A stretch of DNA of 64,000 nt. Origin: Clostridiales bacterium UBA1390. GTDB lineage: Bacteria; Bacillota; Clostridia; Lachnospirales; Bianqueaceae. A program made the position numbers and the translations under genes. The stretch covers positions 45,222 through 109,221 of the forward strand of contig DBQQ01000031.1 in assembly GCA_002305315.1 (NCBI GenBank). The letters run 5' to 3'. Position 1 is the stretch's first letter; each line of letters begins with the position of its first letter. Below, one piece after another: positions 15,481-23,886 of this stretch. The notes under the pieces were generated by a model. It worked only from the letters and a program-made list of their open reading frames with translations. It was not told the DNA's origin and made no database searches.

Positions 15481-17331
15481 TTATGTTGTAGCCTCTGAAT
15501 CCGAACCATTCAGCAAGGTTCTTACCCATGTATGAATCCACTGATCATCTCCGGGTGTCGATAAAATATACTCCGTCTGATAGGCCTCATCTGTTACAAT
15601 GCAGTCCACTTTCAGACTCTTCAGTTTTCGAATCTCCTCTTCCTGATTGACAGTCCATACATACAATGGTTTTTTCAAAGAGCGCAGTACACTGACGAGC
15701 TTTGGGGTGACAAAGGATGCTTCCACACTGTAAATGTCCACTGCGTCCAACGTATAAAGTTTACCATATGCAATAAAAGTTATCAACTGTGTTGTGATCT
15801 CCGGATTGAATTCTTTGCTCTTCTTCAACACATCGTAGTTCATGGATGCCAGAATACACTGCTCCGTCATATCCTTTTCCGCGATCATCTTCACAACCTG
15901 TTCTATGAGCCCCTGCTCATGCCCGTTCAGCTTAATTTCAATCACCAGCTGAAACCAGGGAACAGTCTTCACATAATCCAAAACCTCTTCTAACGTACTG
16001 ATTGGCGTATCCGCCCATTCCTCTCCGCAGTATGCCCCCATATCATACGTAAGGGCCTCTTCATAATTCACATCCCATACATTCCGATCCACGCCTGCAA
16101 TTCGTTTGAAATTACTGTCATGCATCAGCACAATGGTTCCATCTTTCAACTGCTGTACATCAATCTCTGCTGAGGAGATCACATTTTCAGAGATCAGACG
16201 GCGAAGGCTCGCCAGATTATTCTCCGGAAATCCCTTTACACTGCCTCTATGCGCACATACCGAAGTCGCCTGGATCCATTGTCCGCTGGCTCCGGAAAAG
16301 TAGGCGCAAAAACCTACCAAAGCGACAATAGCTCCCAGACGGATCCACCATCCGTGATGGCTGCGTTTTACATGCACAGGTTCATAAGAAACAGTCATTG
16401 CCGGATTCTTTTTCTGCCGTATATAGTACCAGGCCGCTGAGATCCACGCGTATCTGGCCAATACCTGTATGCCGTCTGTAAGGACGACTTTCCATTTTCC
16501 TACCAGATCGTACCAGCTCCAGAAAATGGATGTTTCATACGCTTGGCCGCAGAAGAGTTTAACACACAAAATGGATACAAAAAGAAACAAGAAGTATATA
16601 ATATAGCCAATTCCTAATAGAAACAGACTCCACGCAAAGTATACAAATATGATCCGTATCATACGATGTTTCACCATGAGGTGGCTTTGCAGACAGGCCC
16701 CTCGAAAGTTTTTTCCTCGCAGCGTATATTCATGGATGCTAAAAATCCATCGGAAACAGATGATCGCCGCTAGAATCCCTAATAGAATATACAAAACACG
16801 GGGAACGCTCATCGAGGAAATATATTCTGAGACAAACTCCGGAATCTGCATAAAGGAGAACAGGCTGGAGACCAGTGTCAGATTGGTTAATGGAACCACC
16901 AGCGCCACAAAAAGCAGCAGACAGAGATTATTCGGGCTCCCAATACGAAGCGCCTGCTTCCAGGAACGCCGCAATAACTCTAAAATTGTGACTTTCTCTT
17001 TATTTCGTGCTGCCTCAAAATAATGGATAATCACGGTTATTTCTATAAACTCATAAAATACCATGATGAGTCCCAATACGAAAAAAAGCAGGATACACCA
17101 TGGTTTACGCAGAATGGACAGCAGATTAAACTGACTCAAAACCAGCACTCCGTTTTGCTCTATGCCCCACTGCAGCACCATTTTCACAAAAGGAATCAAA
17201 ATCGTAAGGGATAGCAGCCGATATAGGAACTCAAACAGGAGGAGCGTCTGTGGATCCCAGCGAATTAACCGAAATACCATCTGAAAGATGGCTCTTCCGT
17301 CTCTGTACAGCTTTTGTATACGGACTTTCAC
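15481..17331 (-). CDS. Membrane-anchored glycerophosphodiester phosphodiesterase
   Basis: 616 residues from GTG at 17331, which has GGGAGG 7 nt upstream; a longer frame to 17382 lacks a site. Residues 1-350 contain about eight hydrophobic helices, the GDPD membrane domain. The C-terminal 240 residues are the GDPD catalytic domain with AHRGSVKGFPENNL, the acidic pair in AEIDVQQLKDGTIVLMHD and the later IEIKLNG. Family knowledge: these enzymes split glycerophosphodiesters, including lipid head groups or lipoteichoic acid units, into glycerol 3-phosphate and an alcohol. The catalytic domain likely faces outside. It leads an operon with a two-component system, which suggests envelope sensing. Confidence 0.9.
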   Translation of the reverse strand: MKVRIQKLYRDGRAIFQMVFRLIRWDPQTLLLFEFLYRLLSLTILIPFVKMVLQWGIEQNGVLVLSQFNLLSILRKPWCILLFFVLGLIMVFYEFIEITVIIHYFEAARNKEKVTILELLRRSWKQALRIGSPNNLCLLLFVALVVPLTNLTLVSSLFSFMQIPEFVSEYISSMSVPRVLYILLGILAAIICFRWIFSIHEYTLRGKNFRGACLQSHLMVKHRMIRIIFVYFAWSLFLLGIGYIIYFLFLFVSILCVKLFCGQAYETSIFWSWYDLVGKWKVVLTDGIQVLARYAWISAAWYYIRQKKNPAMTVSYEPVHVKRSHHGWWIRLGAIVALVGFCAYFSGASGQWIQATSVCAHRGSVKGFPENNLASLRRLISENVISSAEIDVQQLKDGTIVLMHDSNFKRIAGVDRNVWDVNYEEALTYDMGAYCGEEWADTPISTLEEVLDYVKTVPWFQLVIEIKLNGHEQGLIEQVVKMIAEKDMTEQCILASMNYDVLKKSKEFNPEITTQLITFIAYGKLYTLDAVDIYSVEASFVTPKLVSVLRSLKKPLYVWTVNQEEEIRKLKSLKVDCIVTDEAYQTEYILSTPGDDQWIHTWVRTLLNGSDSEATT

Positions 17332-17499
17332 GCGGTTTCCTCCCTTCCTGATAATAGCCCCATTGTAGGCGATTCCCCTCAAAAAGTCAATGAAGGAAAG
17401 GCTTACAAATCATTAGGATTCCTTAATTTTTTCTTTTCTTTCCTTCGCTTTTTTGTTATAATCTGTATATTCTCCAATGAAGCTAGGGAGGCGTACATC

Positions 17500-18555
17500 A
17501 TGATCCTGATTCTATCTGTTCTTTTCGTTCTTTGCATCCTCTGCGGTGCTTTATTCCTGACCGCTCATCTGATCCTGCGCCGATTTTTTGGGGTACGGTG
17601 CGAGGGAAATCCTAATGTAACGTATTTTCAAGCTGAGGATTTTCCCGGTTTGCAGGCAAAGAGCGTCTCCTTCCCTTCGAATCGGGGACAGCTTTTACGT
17701 GGTTTTATATACTCTATGGATTTTCCCTCTTATAAGGGGCTGATCATATTCGTTCATGGCATGGGAGGCGGCCATACTGCCTATATGACGGAAATTCATG
17801 CGCTTGCGCAGGAGGGCTACCTTGTGCTGGGATATGATAATACGGGCACGATGCTCTCCGATGGAGCAGAATTAGGCGGCTTTCCTCAGGCGTTTCTGGA
17901 CCTTCGCCATGCGATCTCTTTTTTGCGGAATTCACCTCTCTATCGTTCGTATCCTCTGTTCCTGGTAGGACATTCCTGGGGAGCCTATACAGTATGTAAT
18001 TTCCCGCATCTTCACGAAAATATCCAGGGGGTGATCGCACTCTCTGCCTTCGACAATATGAGCAGCCTGCTTGTTCGTCTCATACAGAATCAAACAGGAA
18101 AACGGCTTTCTTTTCTCAAGCCGTTCTTCCTCCTATCCATATTCATAGACTATCGGGGATTGGCCCTGTATCGTCCCTCCTACTCGCTTCAGGAAGCGGA
18201 TTGCCCGGTCCTGATTCTTCATGGAGATCATGATCCTACGGTTCCCCTCGAAGAAAGTCCATTGGCACACCAGGAAGTTTTACATCAAAACTCGTATATT
18301 CAGACGCAAATATGCCCTGACAAGGGGCATAATGTCTATGCCTCTGTCAGGGCTGAACAATATATGGCTCAGGTTTTTGGTTCTTATGAAAAACTGGAAA
18401 AAGAGTATGATCAGCAGCTTCCTCCTGAAATTCGCCTGGAATACTTTGAAAAAGTAGATTTTCGCAGAATGACCGAAGAAGATCCCGATGTCATGTCCTT
18501 GATTTCAAACTTTCTGAATCAATGTCTTCCGGAAGCGGAGGAAAAAATACGCTGA
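17500..18555 (+). CDS. Alpha/beta hydrolase with N-terminal membrane anchor
   Basis: 351 residues, ATG at 17500 with AGGGAGG 8 nt upstream; frames starting further upstream run across the divergent promoter region. Residues 1-27 are a membrane helix. The hydrolase domain shows the oxyanion region FVHGMGGGHTAY near residue 88, the nucleophile elbow GHSWGAY near residue 150, the acid in LILHGDHDPTVP near residue 240 and the histidine in DKGHNVY near residue 275. Substrate is unknown (esterase or lipase type). A TATAAT box lies at 17457-17462. The 3' end overlaps the convergent phoR gene by 65 nt. Confidence 0.88.
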   Translation: MILILSVLFVLCILCGALFLTAHLILRRFFGVRCEGNPNVTYFQAEDFPGLQAKSVSFPSNRGQLLRGFIYSMDFPSYKGLIIFVHGMGGGHTAYMTEIHALAQEGYLVLGYDNTGTMLSDGAELGGFPQAFLDLRHAISFLRNSPLYRSYPLFLVGHSWGAYTVCNFPHLHENIQGVIALSAFDNMSSLLVRLIQNQTGKRLSFLKPFFLLSIFIDYRGLALYRPSYSLQEADCPVLILHGDHDPTVPLEESPLAHQEVLHQNSYIQTQICPDKGHNVYASVRAEQYMAQVFGSYEKLEKEYDQQLPPEIRLEYFEKVDFRRMTEEDPDVMSLISNFLNQCLPEAEEKIR

Positions 18556-19864
18556 TGCAAGTGCCCTCTCCCAGGGCACTTTTCATTTGGATCTGAGCAC
18601 CATGCTGCTGTACGATATGCTTGACGATCGCAAGCCCCAGTCCGGTTCCTCCCGTCTCCCGGGATCTTCCCTTATCCACACGATAAAAACGTTCAAAGAT
18701 TCGCCGCTGATGTTCTTCTGAAATGCCGATTCCCGTATCCTGTACTTCCAGAATCGTTCCATCGGTTTGCGGGTCCGCCTTTACTCGAATTGTCACTTTT
18801 CCTTTTGGCTTATTATATCGTATCCCATTATCACATAGATTGGCCACCAATTCTTCCAGCATGCCTTCTTCTCCTAATACCTGATGGGAACTCCCCTCCA
18901 ACGCCAGGGTGACTTCATGGCGCTGTGCCAGCAGCTCTGCCGATTCCAGGCAGCGGGACGCAATCTGGTACAAATCCACTGGTCGTAAATCCTTGACCAT
19001 TTCCGGCTCATCTAACCGTGAAAGCTCCAGAATGTCTCCAATGAGTGTCAGCATACGTCCTGCCTCTTTATGGATCTTTTCCGCGCATCCCGGCACATCC
19101 GCATCTTTGACCATGCCGTTCTCCATCATTTCCGCATACCCTGAGATGGTCGTCAGCGGAGTCTTTAGTTCATGCGAAACATTGGCTGTAAAATCCTGGC
19201 GCAGTTTTTCCAGTTCACTGTTTTTTTTCTGATAGGCCATCAGGGCATCGGACAGAGGCCGCAGTTCTTTATATAAAGAAAGCTCCCCCACATGATCCAA
19301 CTGTTTAGCCATGGTCTCTACAGGTTCCATCATCTTCTTAGTCAATAGCATGGAAAAGACGATGGATACCATCACGATCAGGCAGCCTACCCCTAATAAT
19401 CCCCATAGAACATTTGTATACATCGAAAAGATACTGTCTGTCTCCAGGGATACTCTCAAAATATTGCCATCATGCAAGAGCCGCGCATAATAATAAGTGT
19501 CCACCGAAAGTGTCATGGACTCTCTATGCGCATCTCCTGTGCCTCCCTCTAATGCCTCTCTGACTTCAGGACGTTCCAGATGATTGTCCATAGTATCCGC
19601 ATTTGCATCGCTTTCATATAGTACAGCTCCCTCTGGAGAAATCAGCGTGATCCGCATATCATAATTGCTGAACTGAGAAAAATTGAATTGATGATCCTGC
19701 TCATATCCATCACATAATATATCGGCCATCACTTCCATATCCATCTGTACATGATGAATATACGCGCCGGATAAACTCAATAAGCAGATGATCGCTGTTA
19801 TTACCATGGTAACAACTCCCATGCCAATCAAGCTCTTATTGATTCGCGACTTCATGCTGTTCAT
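18491..19864 (-). CDS. phoR: Phosphate-type sensor histidine kinase PhoR
   Basis: 457 residues from ATG at 19864, which has AGGAG 9 nt upstream; a TTG at 19888 is in frame. Two membrane helices (about 15-40 and 165-190) bracket an extracellular domain. A linker of about 30 residues is followed by the H-box NVSHELKTPLTTISGYAEMM, N-box LCDNGIRYNKP, G1 box DTGIGI and G2 box GGTGLGLAIVKHIV. It follows phoP after 32 nt and nptA before that, so phosphate sensing is inferred from context. Unusual: its last 22 codons overlap the convergent hydrolase gene, and that gene's terminator hairpin lies inside this coding sequence. Confidence 0.87.
   Translation of the reverse strand: MNSMKSRINKSLIGMGVVTMVITAIICLLSLSGAYIHHVQMDMEVMADILCDGYEQDHQFNFSQFSNYDMRITLISPEGAVLYESDANADTMDNHLERPEVREALEGGTGDAHRESMTLSVDTYYYARLLHDGNILRVSLETDSIFSMYTNVLWGLLGVGCLIVMVSIVFSMLLTKKMMEPVETMAKQLDHVGELSLYKELRPLSDALMAYQKKNSELEKLRQDFTANVSHELKTPLTTISGYAEMMENGMVKDADVPGCAEKIHKEAGRMLTLIGDILELSRLDEPEMVKDLRPVDLYQIASRCLESAELLAQRHEVTLALEGSSHQVLGEEGMLEELVANLCDNGIRYNKPKGKVTIRVKADPQTDGTILEVQDTGIGISEEHQRRIFERFYRVDKGRSRETGGTGLGLAIVKHIVQQHGAQIQMKSALGEGTCISVFFPPLPEDIDSESLKSRT
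18559..18583 (+). terminator. Terminator of the hydrolase gene inside the phoR coding sequence
   Basis: AAGTGCCCT and AGGGCACTT form a 9-bp perfect stem with a 5-nt loop and a T run on the plus strand, 3 nt after the hydrolase stop. Confidence 0.8.
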
Positions 19865-19896
19865 TGTCTTAAGCTCCTCTTTTGCCAAACGGAAAA

Positions 19897-20598
19897 TTAC
19901 TCCGTATCTTCTGCCTTGTATCCTACACCGCGCACCGTCTTAATATACTTTCCACCATCGCCGAGTTTCTGTCTCAGCGTCTTAATATGCACATCCACTG
20001 TACGGGTTCCGCCATCAAACTGATATCCCCATATGCGATCCAGCAGTTTTTCTCTGGATAGAACAACCCCGGGATTTTCCAATAGAATCTTCAGAAGTTC
20101 ATATTCCTTATATGTCAATTCTACTACATTTCCATCAACCGTGACTTGACGGCGTTCATCCCTCATCTCAATCGAACTGCATCGCAAAATGGATTCTTTT
20201 TGTCTCATCCCCTGACTGTGCTGCTCCACGCGGCGAAGCTGCGCACGCGCGCGAGACACCAGTTCTAATACGCCAAATGGCTTTGCAAGGTAATCATCCG
20301 CGCCTAGATCCAGCCCACGCACCTTATCCAGCTCACTATCCTTGGCAGTTACCATCATCACAGGAATCAACGCTGTTTTGGGAGATGCACGCAGTACTTT
20401 AAGAATCGTAAGGCCATCGTCTCCCGGCAACATAATATCCAGAATCACAAGACCTGGCACTTCTTCCTCACATGCTGCAAAAAAACTCTTGCTGTCCTCA
20501 AACCCCTTCGTTTTGAAGCCGCTGTTCTCTAGAGCATATTGCTCCATCTCGCGAATACTTTCATCATCTTCTACAATATAGATCCATTCAGATGCCAT
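19897..20598 (-). CDS. phoP: Phosphate response regulator PhoP/PhoB type
   Basis: 233 residues: receiver domain with EDDE near residue 10, phospho-acceptor in VILDIMLPGDD near residue 54 and Lys in VTAKDSEL, followed by a winged-helix domain ending TVRGVGYKAED. It lies 13 nt after nptA and 32 nt before phoR. The direct repeats in front of nptA match the known binding pattern of Bacillus PhoP, which supports the phosphate assignment and suggests that the operon regulates itself. Confidence 0.88.
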   Translation of the reverse strand: MASEWIYIVEDDESIREMEQYALENSGFKTKGFEDSKSFFAACEEEVPGLVILDIMLPGDDGLTILKVLRASPKTALIPVMMVTAKDSELDKVRGLDLGADDYLAKPFGVLELVSRARAQLRRVEQHSQGMRQKESILRCSSIEMRDERRQVTVDGNVVELTYKEYELLKILLENPGVVLSREKLLDRIWGYQFDGGTRTVDVHIKTLRQKLGDGGKYIKTVRGVGYKAEDTE

Positions 20599-20611
20599 AA
20601 TGCCTCCATTC

Positions 20612-22399
20612 TCAATTCAAGCTGTATTTGACCTTGAATTGCTCATAATATCTTACAAAATTTCCATTAGATTCTTTTACTTGACTCAAATATTCATGCA
20701 ACCGGTAACTGTCTTCTTCACTTTGAATTAAGCAGCCACCGATATTAGAACAATGATCCGCCACTCTTTCATAATTTGTCAAAAGATCCACAAATATAAA
20801 TCCTTGCTCTATTGTACACTCTCCGTTTTTCAGACGTTCGACGTGACGATCTCTAAGCTGACTGCACAGATTATCAATAACTTCTTCCAAAGGTTCTACC
20901 TTAGATGCTAATGGTAAATCATTTTGTATAAAAGCCGAAATCGACATATCCACAATCTCGCTCACGGCAGATTCTACAATTTTCAATTCGCCAGAAGCTT
21001 CTACGGAAAAACTAACTTTTTTTTCTTGAATTTCTTCTGCTGTCTCCAAAATCCGTACGGAATGATCTGCAATTCGTTCAAAATCACTGATGCAATGCAG
21101 AATCTTCGAGATTTCTCGGCTTCCCTGCAACGTAGGATTCATGCTGCTTAATCGAACCAGATACGTCCCGAGACGATCCTCATAAATATCCGTTCGTTTC
21201 TCCATCTTCCGAATTTGATCTGACTCTTGCGTTTGGAAATCCATCACTTGTCCAATAGCTGCACTGAATGCTCTCTGACAAATTTTCGCCATATCCCAAC
21301 TAGCTTCTTTGGCACGTTCTATCGCAATCGTCGGCTCTGCGAAAAATCTTTCATCCAAAACTAATACGGTATCTTTCAGCTCTGTTGTATTCTTCTTCAT
21401 TTTCTCGTGACTGTCTATCCGAACTGTTTTTTCTGCTAATCTGACCAGCCATTTAGATATCGGCAGCAAAACTAAAGCGGTTAAGCAATTAAATAGTGTA
21501 TGAATTCCCGCAATCCCCATCATTCCTACTGTCATATCCATAAAAGCAACGGACACGAAAGATCGCAGTACATAAAAGAGCGTCAGAAAGAAAAGCGCAC
21601 CAATTACATTGAAATACAGATGAATCATCGCGGCTCTTCTGGCATTCCGGTTAGCCCCGATTCCCGCGAAAAGCGCGGAGATACAGGTTCCAATATTTTG
21701 ACCCAGAATGAGAGGAATCGCAATTCCATAGGTGATCTGCCCCGTCGTAGATAACGTCTGCAAGATTCCGATGGTGACGGAAGAACTTTGGATGATCGCC
21801 GTCACGATACACCCGATTCCAATTCCCAGAATCGGATTTGAAAACAGCTGCATCAGACGCGCAAAAGTGTCGGATGCTGCCAGTGGCTGTACCATGGCGC
21901 TCATGATCTGCATCCCAATCATTAGAATAGCAAATCCAATCAGCACCATCCCCAGGTCCTTTTTTCGGCTGTCCTTTTGTCTCGCATTCGAACGAAACAA
22001 CAAAATCACGCCGGCCATTGCCAGTAAGGGCGCGTATGTGGATGGATTTAAAAAACGCATCCATAAATTGTCTCCCTGCATGCCTGTGAGACTCAAAATC
22101 CATGGTGTTGCGGTGGTACCAATATTCGCTCCCATAATCACGCCCACTGTTTGTGCCAGCTGCATGATGCCGGAATTGACAAACCCTACGACCATAACCG
22201 TTGTTGTCGATGAGCTCTGCAGGATGGCCGTCACAACGGCGCCCAGCAATACTCCAATGACCGGATTCGATGTTCTTCTCTCCAATATGCCCTGCAGTTT
22301 ACTACCGGACAGCGTTTCCAGTCCTTTTCCCAACAAATTCATTCCATACAGAAAAAGGGCAAGACCTCCGATCCAAGTAAACACTGCAAAAATATCCAT
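20612..22399 (-). CDS. nptA: Na/Pi cotransporter with C-terminal PhoU-like domain
   Basis: 595 residues. The membrane half (1-330) holds the two inverted repeats of the family, each with a QSSS motif: AILQSSSTTTVMVVG near residue 60 and AIIQSSSVTIGILQT near residue 205. From about residue 350 a helical PhoU-like domain follows. Family knowledge: NptA/YjbB proteins carry phosphate with sodium. GGGGGGAG lies 11 nt upstream of ATG 22399. It leads an nptA-phoP-phoR operon behind a PHO box at 22464-22502. Confidence 0.92.
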   Translation of the reverse strand: MDIFAVFTWIGGLALFLYGMNLLGKGLETLSGSKLQGILERRTSNPVIGVLLGAVVTAILQSSSTTTVMVVGFVNSGIMQLAQTVGVIMGANIGTTATPWILSLTGMQGDNLWMRFLNPSTYAPLLAMAGVILLFRSNARQKDSRKKDLGMVLIGFAILMIGMQIMSAMVQPLAASDTFARLMQLFSNPILGIGIGCIVTAIIQSSSVTIGILQTLSTTGQITYGIAIPLILGQNIGTCISALFAGIGANRNARRAAMIHLYFNVIGALFFLTLFYVLRSFVSVAFMDMTVGMMGIAGIHTLFNCLTALVLLPISKWLVRLAEKTVRIDSHEKMKKNTTELKDTVLVLDERFFAEPTIAIERAKEASWDMAKICQRAFSAAIGQVMDFQTQESDQIRKMEKRTDIYEDRLGTYLVRLSSMNPTLQGSREISKILHCISDFERIADHSVRILETAEEIQEKKVSFSVEASGELKIVESAVSEIVDMSISAFIQNDLPLASKVEPLEEVIDNLCSQLRDRHVERLKNGECTIEQGFIFVDLLTNYERVADHCSNIGGCLIQSEEDSYRLHEYLSQVKESNGNFVRYYEQFKVKYSLN

Positions 22400-22448
22400 T
22401 CTCCTTCATACTCCCCCCAGGATGTAAATTTTACTTTTTGTGGATTTC

Positions 22449-22502
22449 ATTGTACGGACATCCAGTAAAATGAAAACGACAGTTTTGTAAAATTTACGTA
22501 AA
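22449..22502 (-). promoter_or_regulatory. PHO box and -10 element of the nptA-phoPR operon
   Basis: On the minus strand four hexamers occur at an exact 11-bp period: TTTACG (22502-22497), TTTACA (22491-22486), GTCGTT (22480-22475) and TTTACT (22469-22464). TACAAT (22454-22449) follows as the -10 box. Family knowledge: Bacillus PhoP binds TT(A/C/T)ACA repeats spaced by 5 bp. Three of the four hexamers fit well and one is weak. Confidence 0.72.
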
Positions 22503-22526
22503 ACAGGGACGGATCTGTATATCCTC

Positions 22527-23756
22527 TTATGCGATGCTTCCTTTCGCGATTCTAACGACATATTGACATCCATAATCAAACCCTGTCGCATGCAATGTCA
22601 GCATGCCTTGCTCCGGATCTTGCATGAAAGATAACTCCTGTCCATTATCCATCCACTGTATTTTTTTGATCTTCTGATGAATCCCAGAAAACGTCGCCAG
22701 ACGGCTTCCTCGCTTGCCTACTGTCACATTTTCATTGCCAGAGATCCCGAGATCAAAGACAAATAGATAGACGGATCCCTCATCCCCTGCCAGACCGAAA
22801 TCATCCCGCTCGCCTTGGATTCCAGCCGGTTTTCCCGTATAGATTGCTTCTCCAAACAGATTCATCCATTCTCCGATGCACAGCGCCAATGCTTCTGACA
22901 TCTCCGGAATCGCGCCTTGTCCCATAGGGCCGATATTGAGCAGAAGATTCGCGCCGGCTTTACGGCATAAACACAATGTACGAATACATTCTCCGGGGGA
23001 TTTATAATGAAAATCTCCTTTTCCATAGCCCCAGTGGTCATTCATGGTCATACACATCTCAGATGCCACATATTTCCCATTCTGGTCTCTTAATGCGGGC
23101 ATTCCCTGCTCAAATGTCACACTATCCACTTCTCTATGAGATACCCGTCCCCTATCATCCAGTCCCGTATTATTGATAATCATCGCGTCCGGCTGATATC
23201 TGCGGATCATGCCATACAGACGATCCAGTTTCCAATCTGCCTGCGGCCTGCTCCAGTTGCCATCAAACCATAGCCCACCGATCTTGCCATATTGTGTACA
23301 AAGAATCTCCACCGACTGATACAGATAATCCAGATAGGCATCAAAATCATTCTCAAAGGACGGCTGATACCAATCCAGTGTCGTGTGATAGAAAAAAGGA
23401 ACGAGCCCTTCCTTGCGACATGCCTGTACATATTCCGCAATCAAGTCTCTGCCTGCCGGACTATGCATCACATCATAGTCCGAAAGCCCGCGTGTATCAT
23501 ATAAGGAAAATCCCTCATGATGCCGGGTTGTCAAGACCATATACTTTGCACCGGCTTTCTTCGCGAGCCGCGCCAGTATCGTCCCATCAAAATCTTCTGC
23601 CGTGAAAGTAGACTGCAGTTTTCGATACTGCTCTTTCGGGATCCGATCCTGATGCATAATCCATTCTCCCCGTCCCATCTGAGAATAGAGTCCCCAGTGT
23701 ACAAAGATGCCAAAAGCCATCTTCTCGAATTCCTCGATTCTTTTTTCTTTTATCAT
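22527..23756 (-). CDS. Alpha-L-fucosidase family protein (GH29)
   Basis: 409 residues without a signal peptide, so cytoplasmic. The N-terminal (beta/alpha)8 domain shows the family segments FGIFVHWGLYSQMGRGEW near residue 15, TTRHHEGFSLYDT near residue 75 and the likely catalytic nucleophile Asp in GGLWFDGNW near residue 180. LLLNIGPMGQG near residue 285 is also typical. A beta-sandwich closes the protein. Family knowledge: retaining exo-fucosidases that release terminal L-fucose. The FucI-like isomerases at 45394 and 60625 could handle related sugars, but they are distant. It appears to be a single gene. Confidence 0.92.
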   Translation of the reverse strand: MIKEKRIEEFEKMAFGIFVHWGLYSQMGRGEWIMHQDRIPKEQYRKLQSTFTAEDFDGTILARLAKKAGAKYMVLTTRHHEGFSLYDTRGLSDYDVMHSPAGRDLIAEYVQACRKEGLVPFFYHTTLDWYQPSFENDFDAYLDYLYQSVEILCTQYGKIGGLWFDGNWSRPQADWKLDRLYGMIRRYQPDAMIINNTGLDDRGRVSHREVDSVTFEQGMPALRDQNGKYVASEMCMTMNDHWGYGKGDFHYKSPGECIRTLCLCRKAGANLLLNIGPMGQGAIPEMSEALALCIGEWMNLFGEAIYTGKPAGIQGERDDFGLAGDEGSVYLFVFDLGISGNENVTVGKRGSRLATFSGIHQKIKKIQWMDNGQELSFMQDPEQGMLTLHATGFDYGCQYVVRIAKGSIA

Positions 23757-23843
23757 CCAATTTCACTCCTTTTCAAAATAGATAACCCCTTCTTTACTTT
23801 ATCATAGGTTGCAGAATGAGACAAGTCTTCTTTTTATTTTTAC

Positions 23844-23870
23844 AAAAAAGAACCTACCGATATCGGCAGG
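23844..23870 (-). terminator. Terminator of the binding-protein gene
   Basis: CCTACCGATATCGGCAGG is a near-perfect hairpin; on the minus strand it runs into a T-rich tail. It follows the stop of the solute-binding protein gene by 16 nt. Confidence 0.8.
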
Positions 23871-23886
23871 CCCTTCCTACTTACCA

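Noticed and set aside
17314..17499. Upstream start for the alpha/beta hydrolase
   Set aside because: The longer frame overlaps the divergent GDPD start and the TATAAT box at 17457; ATG 17500 has a proper ribosome-binding site and starts the membrane anchor.
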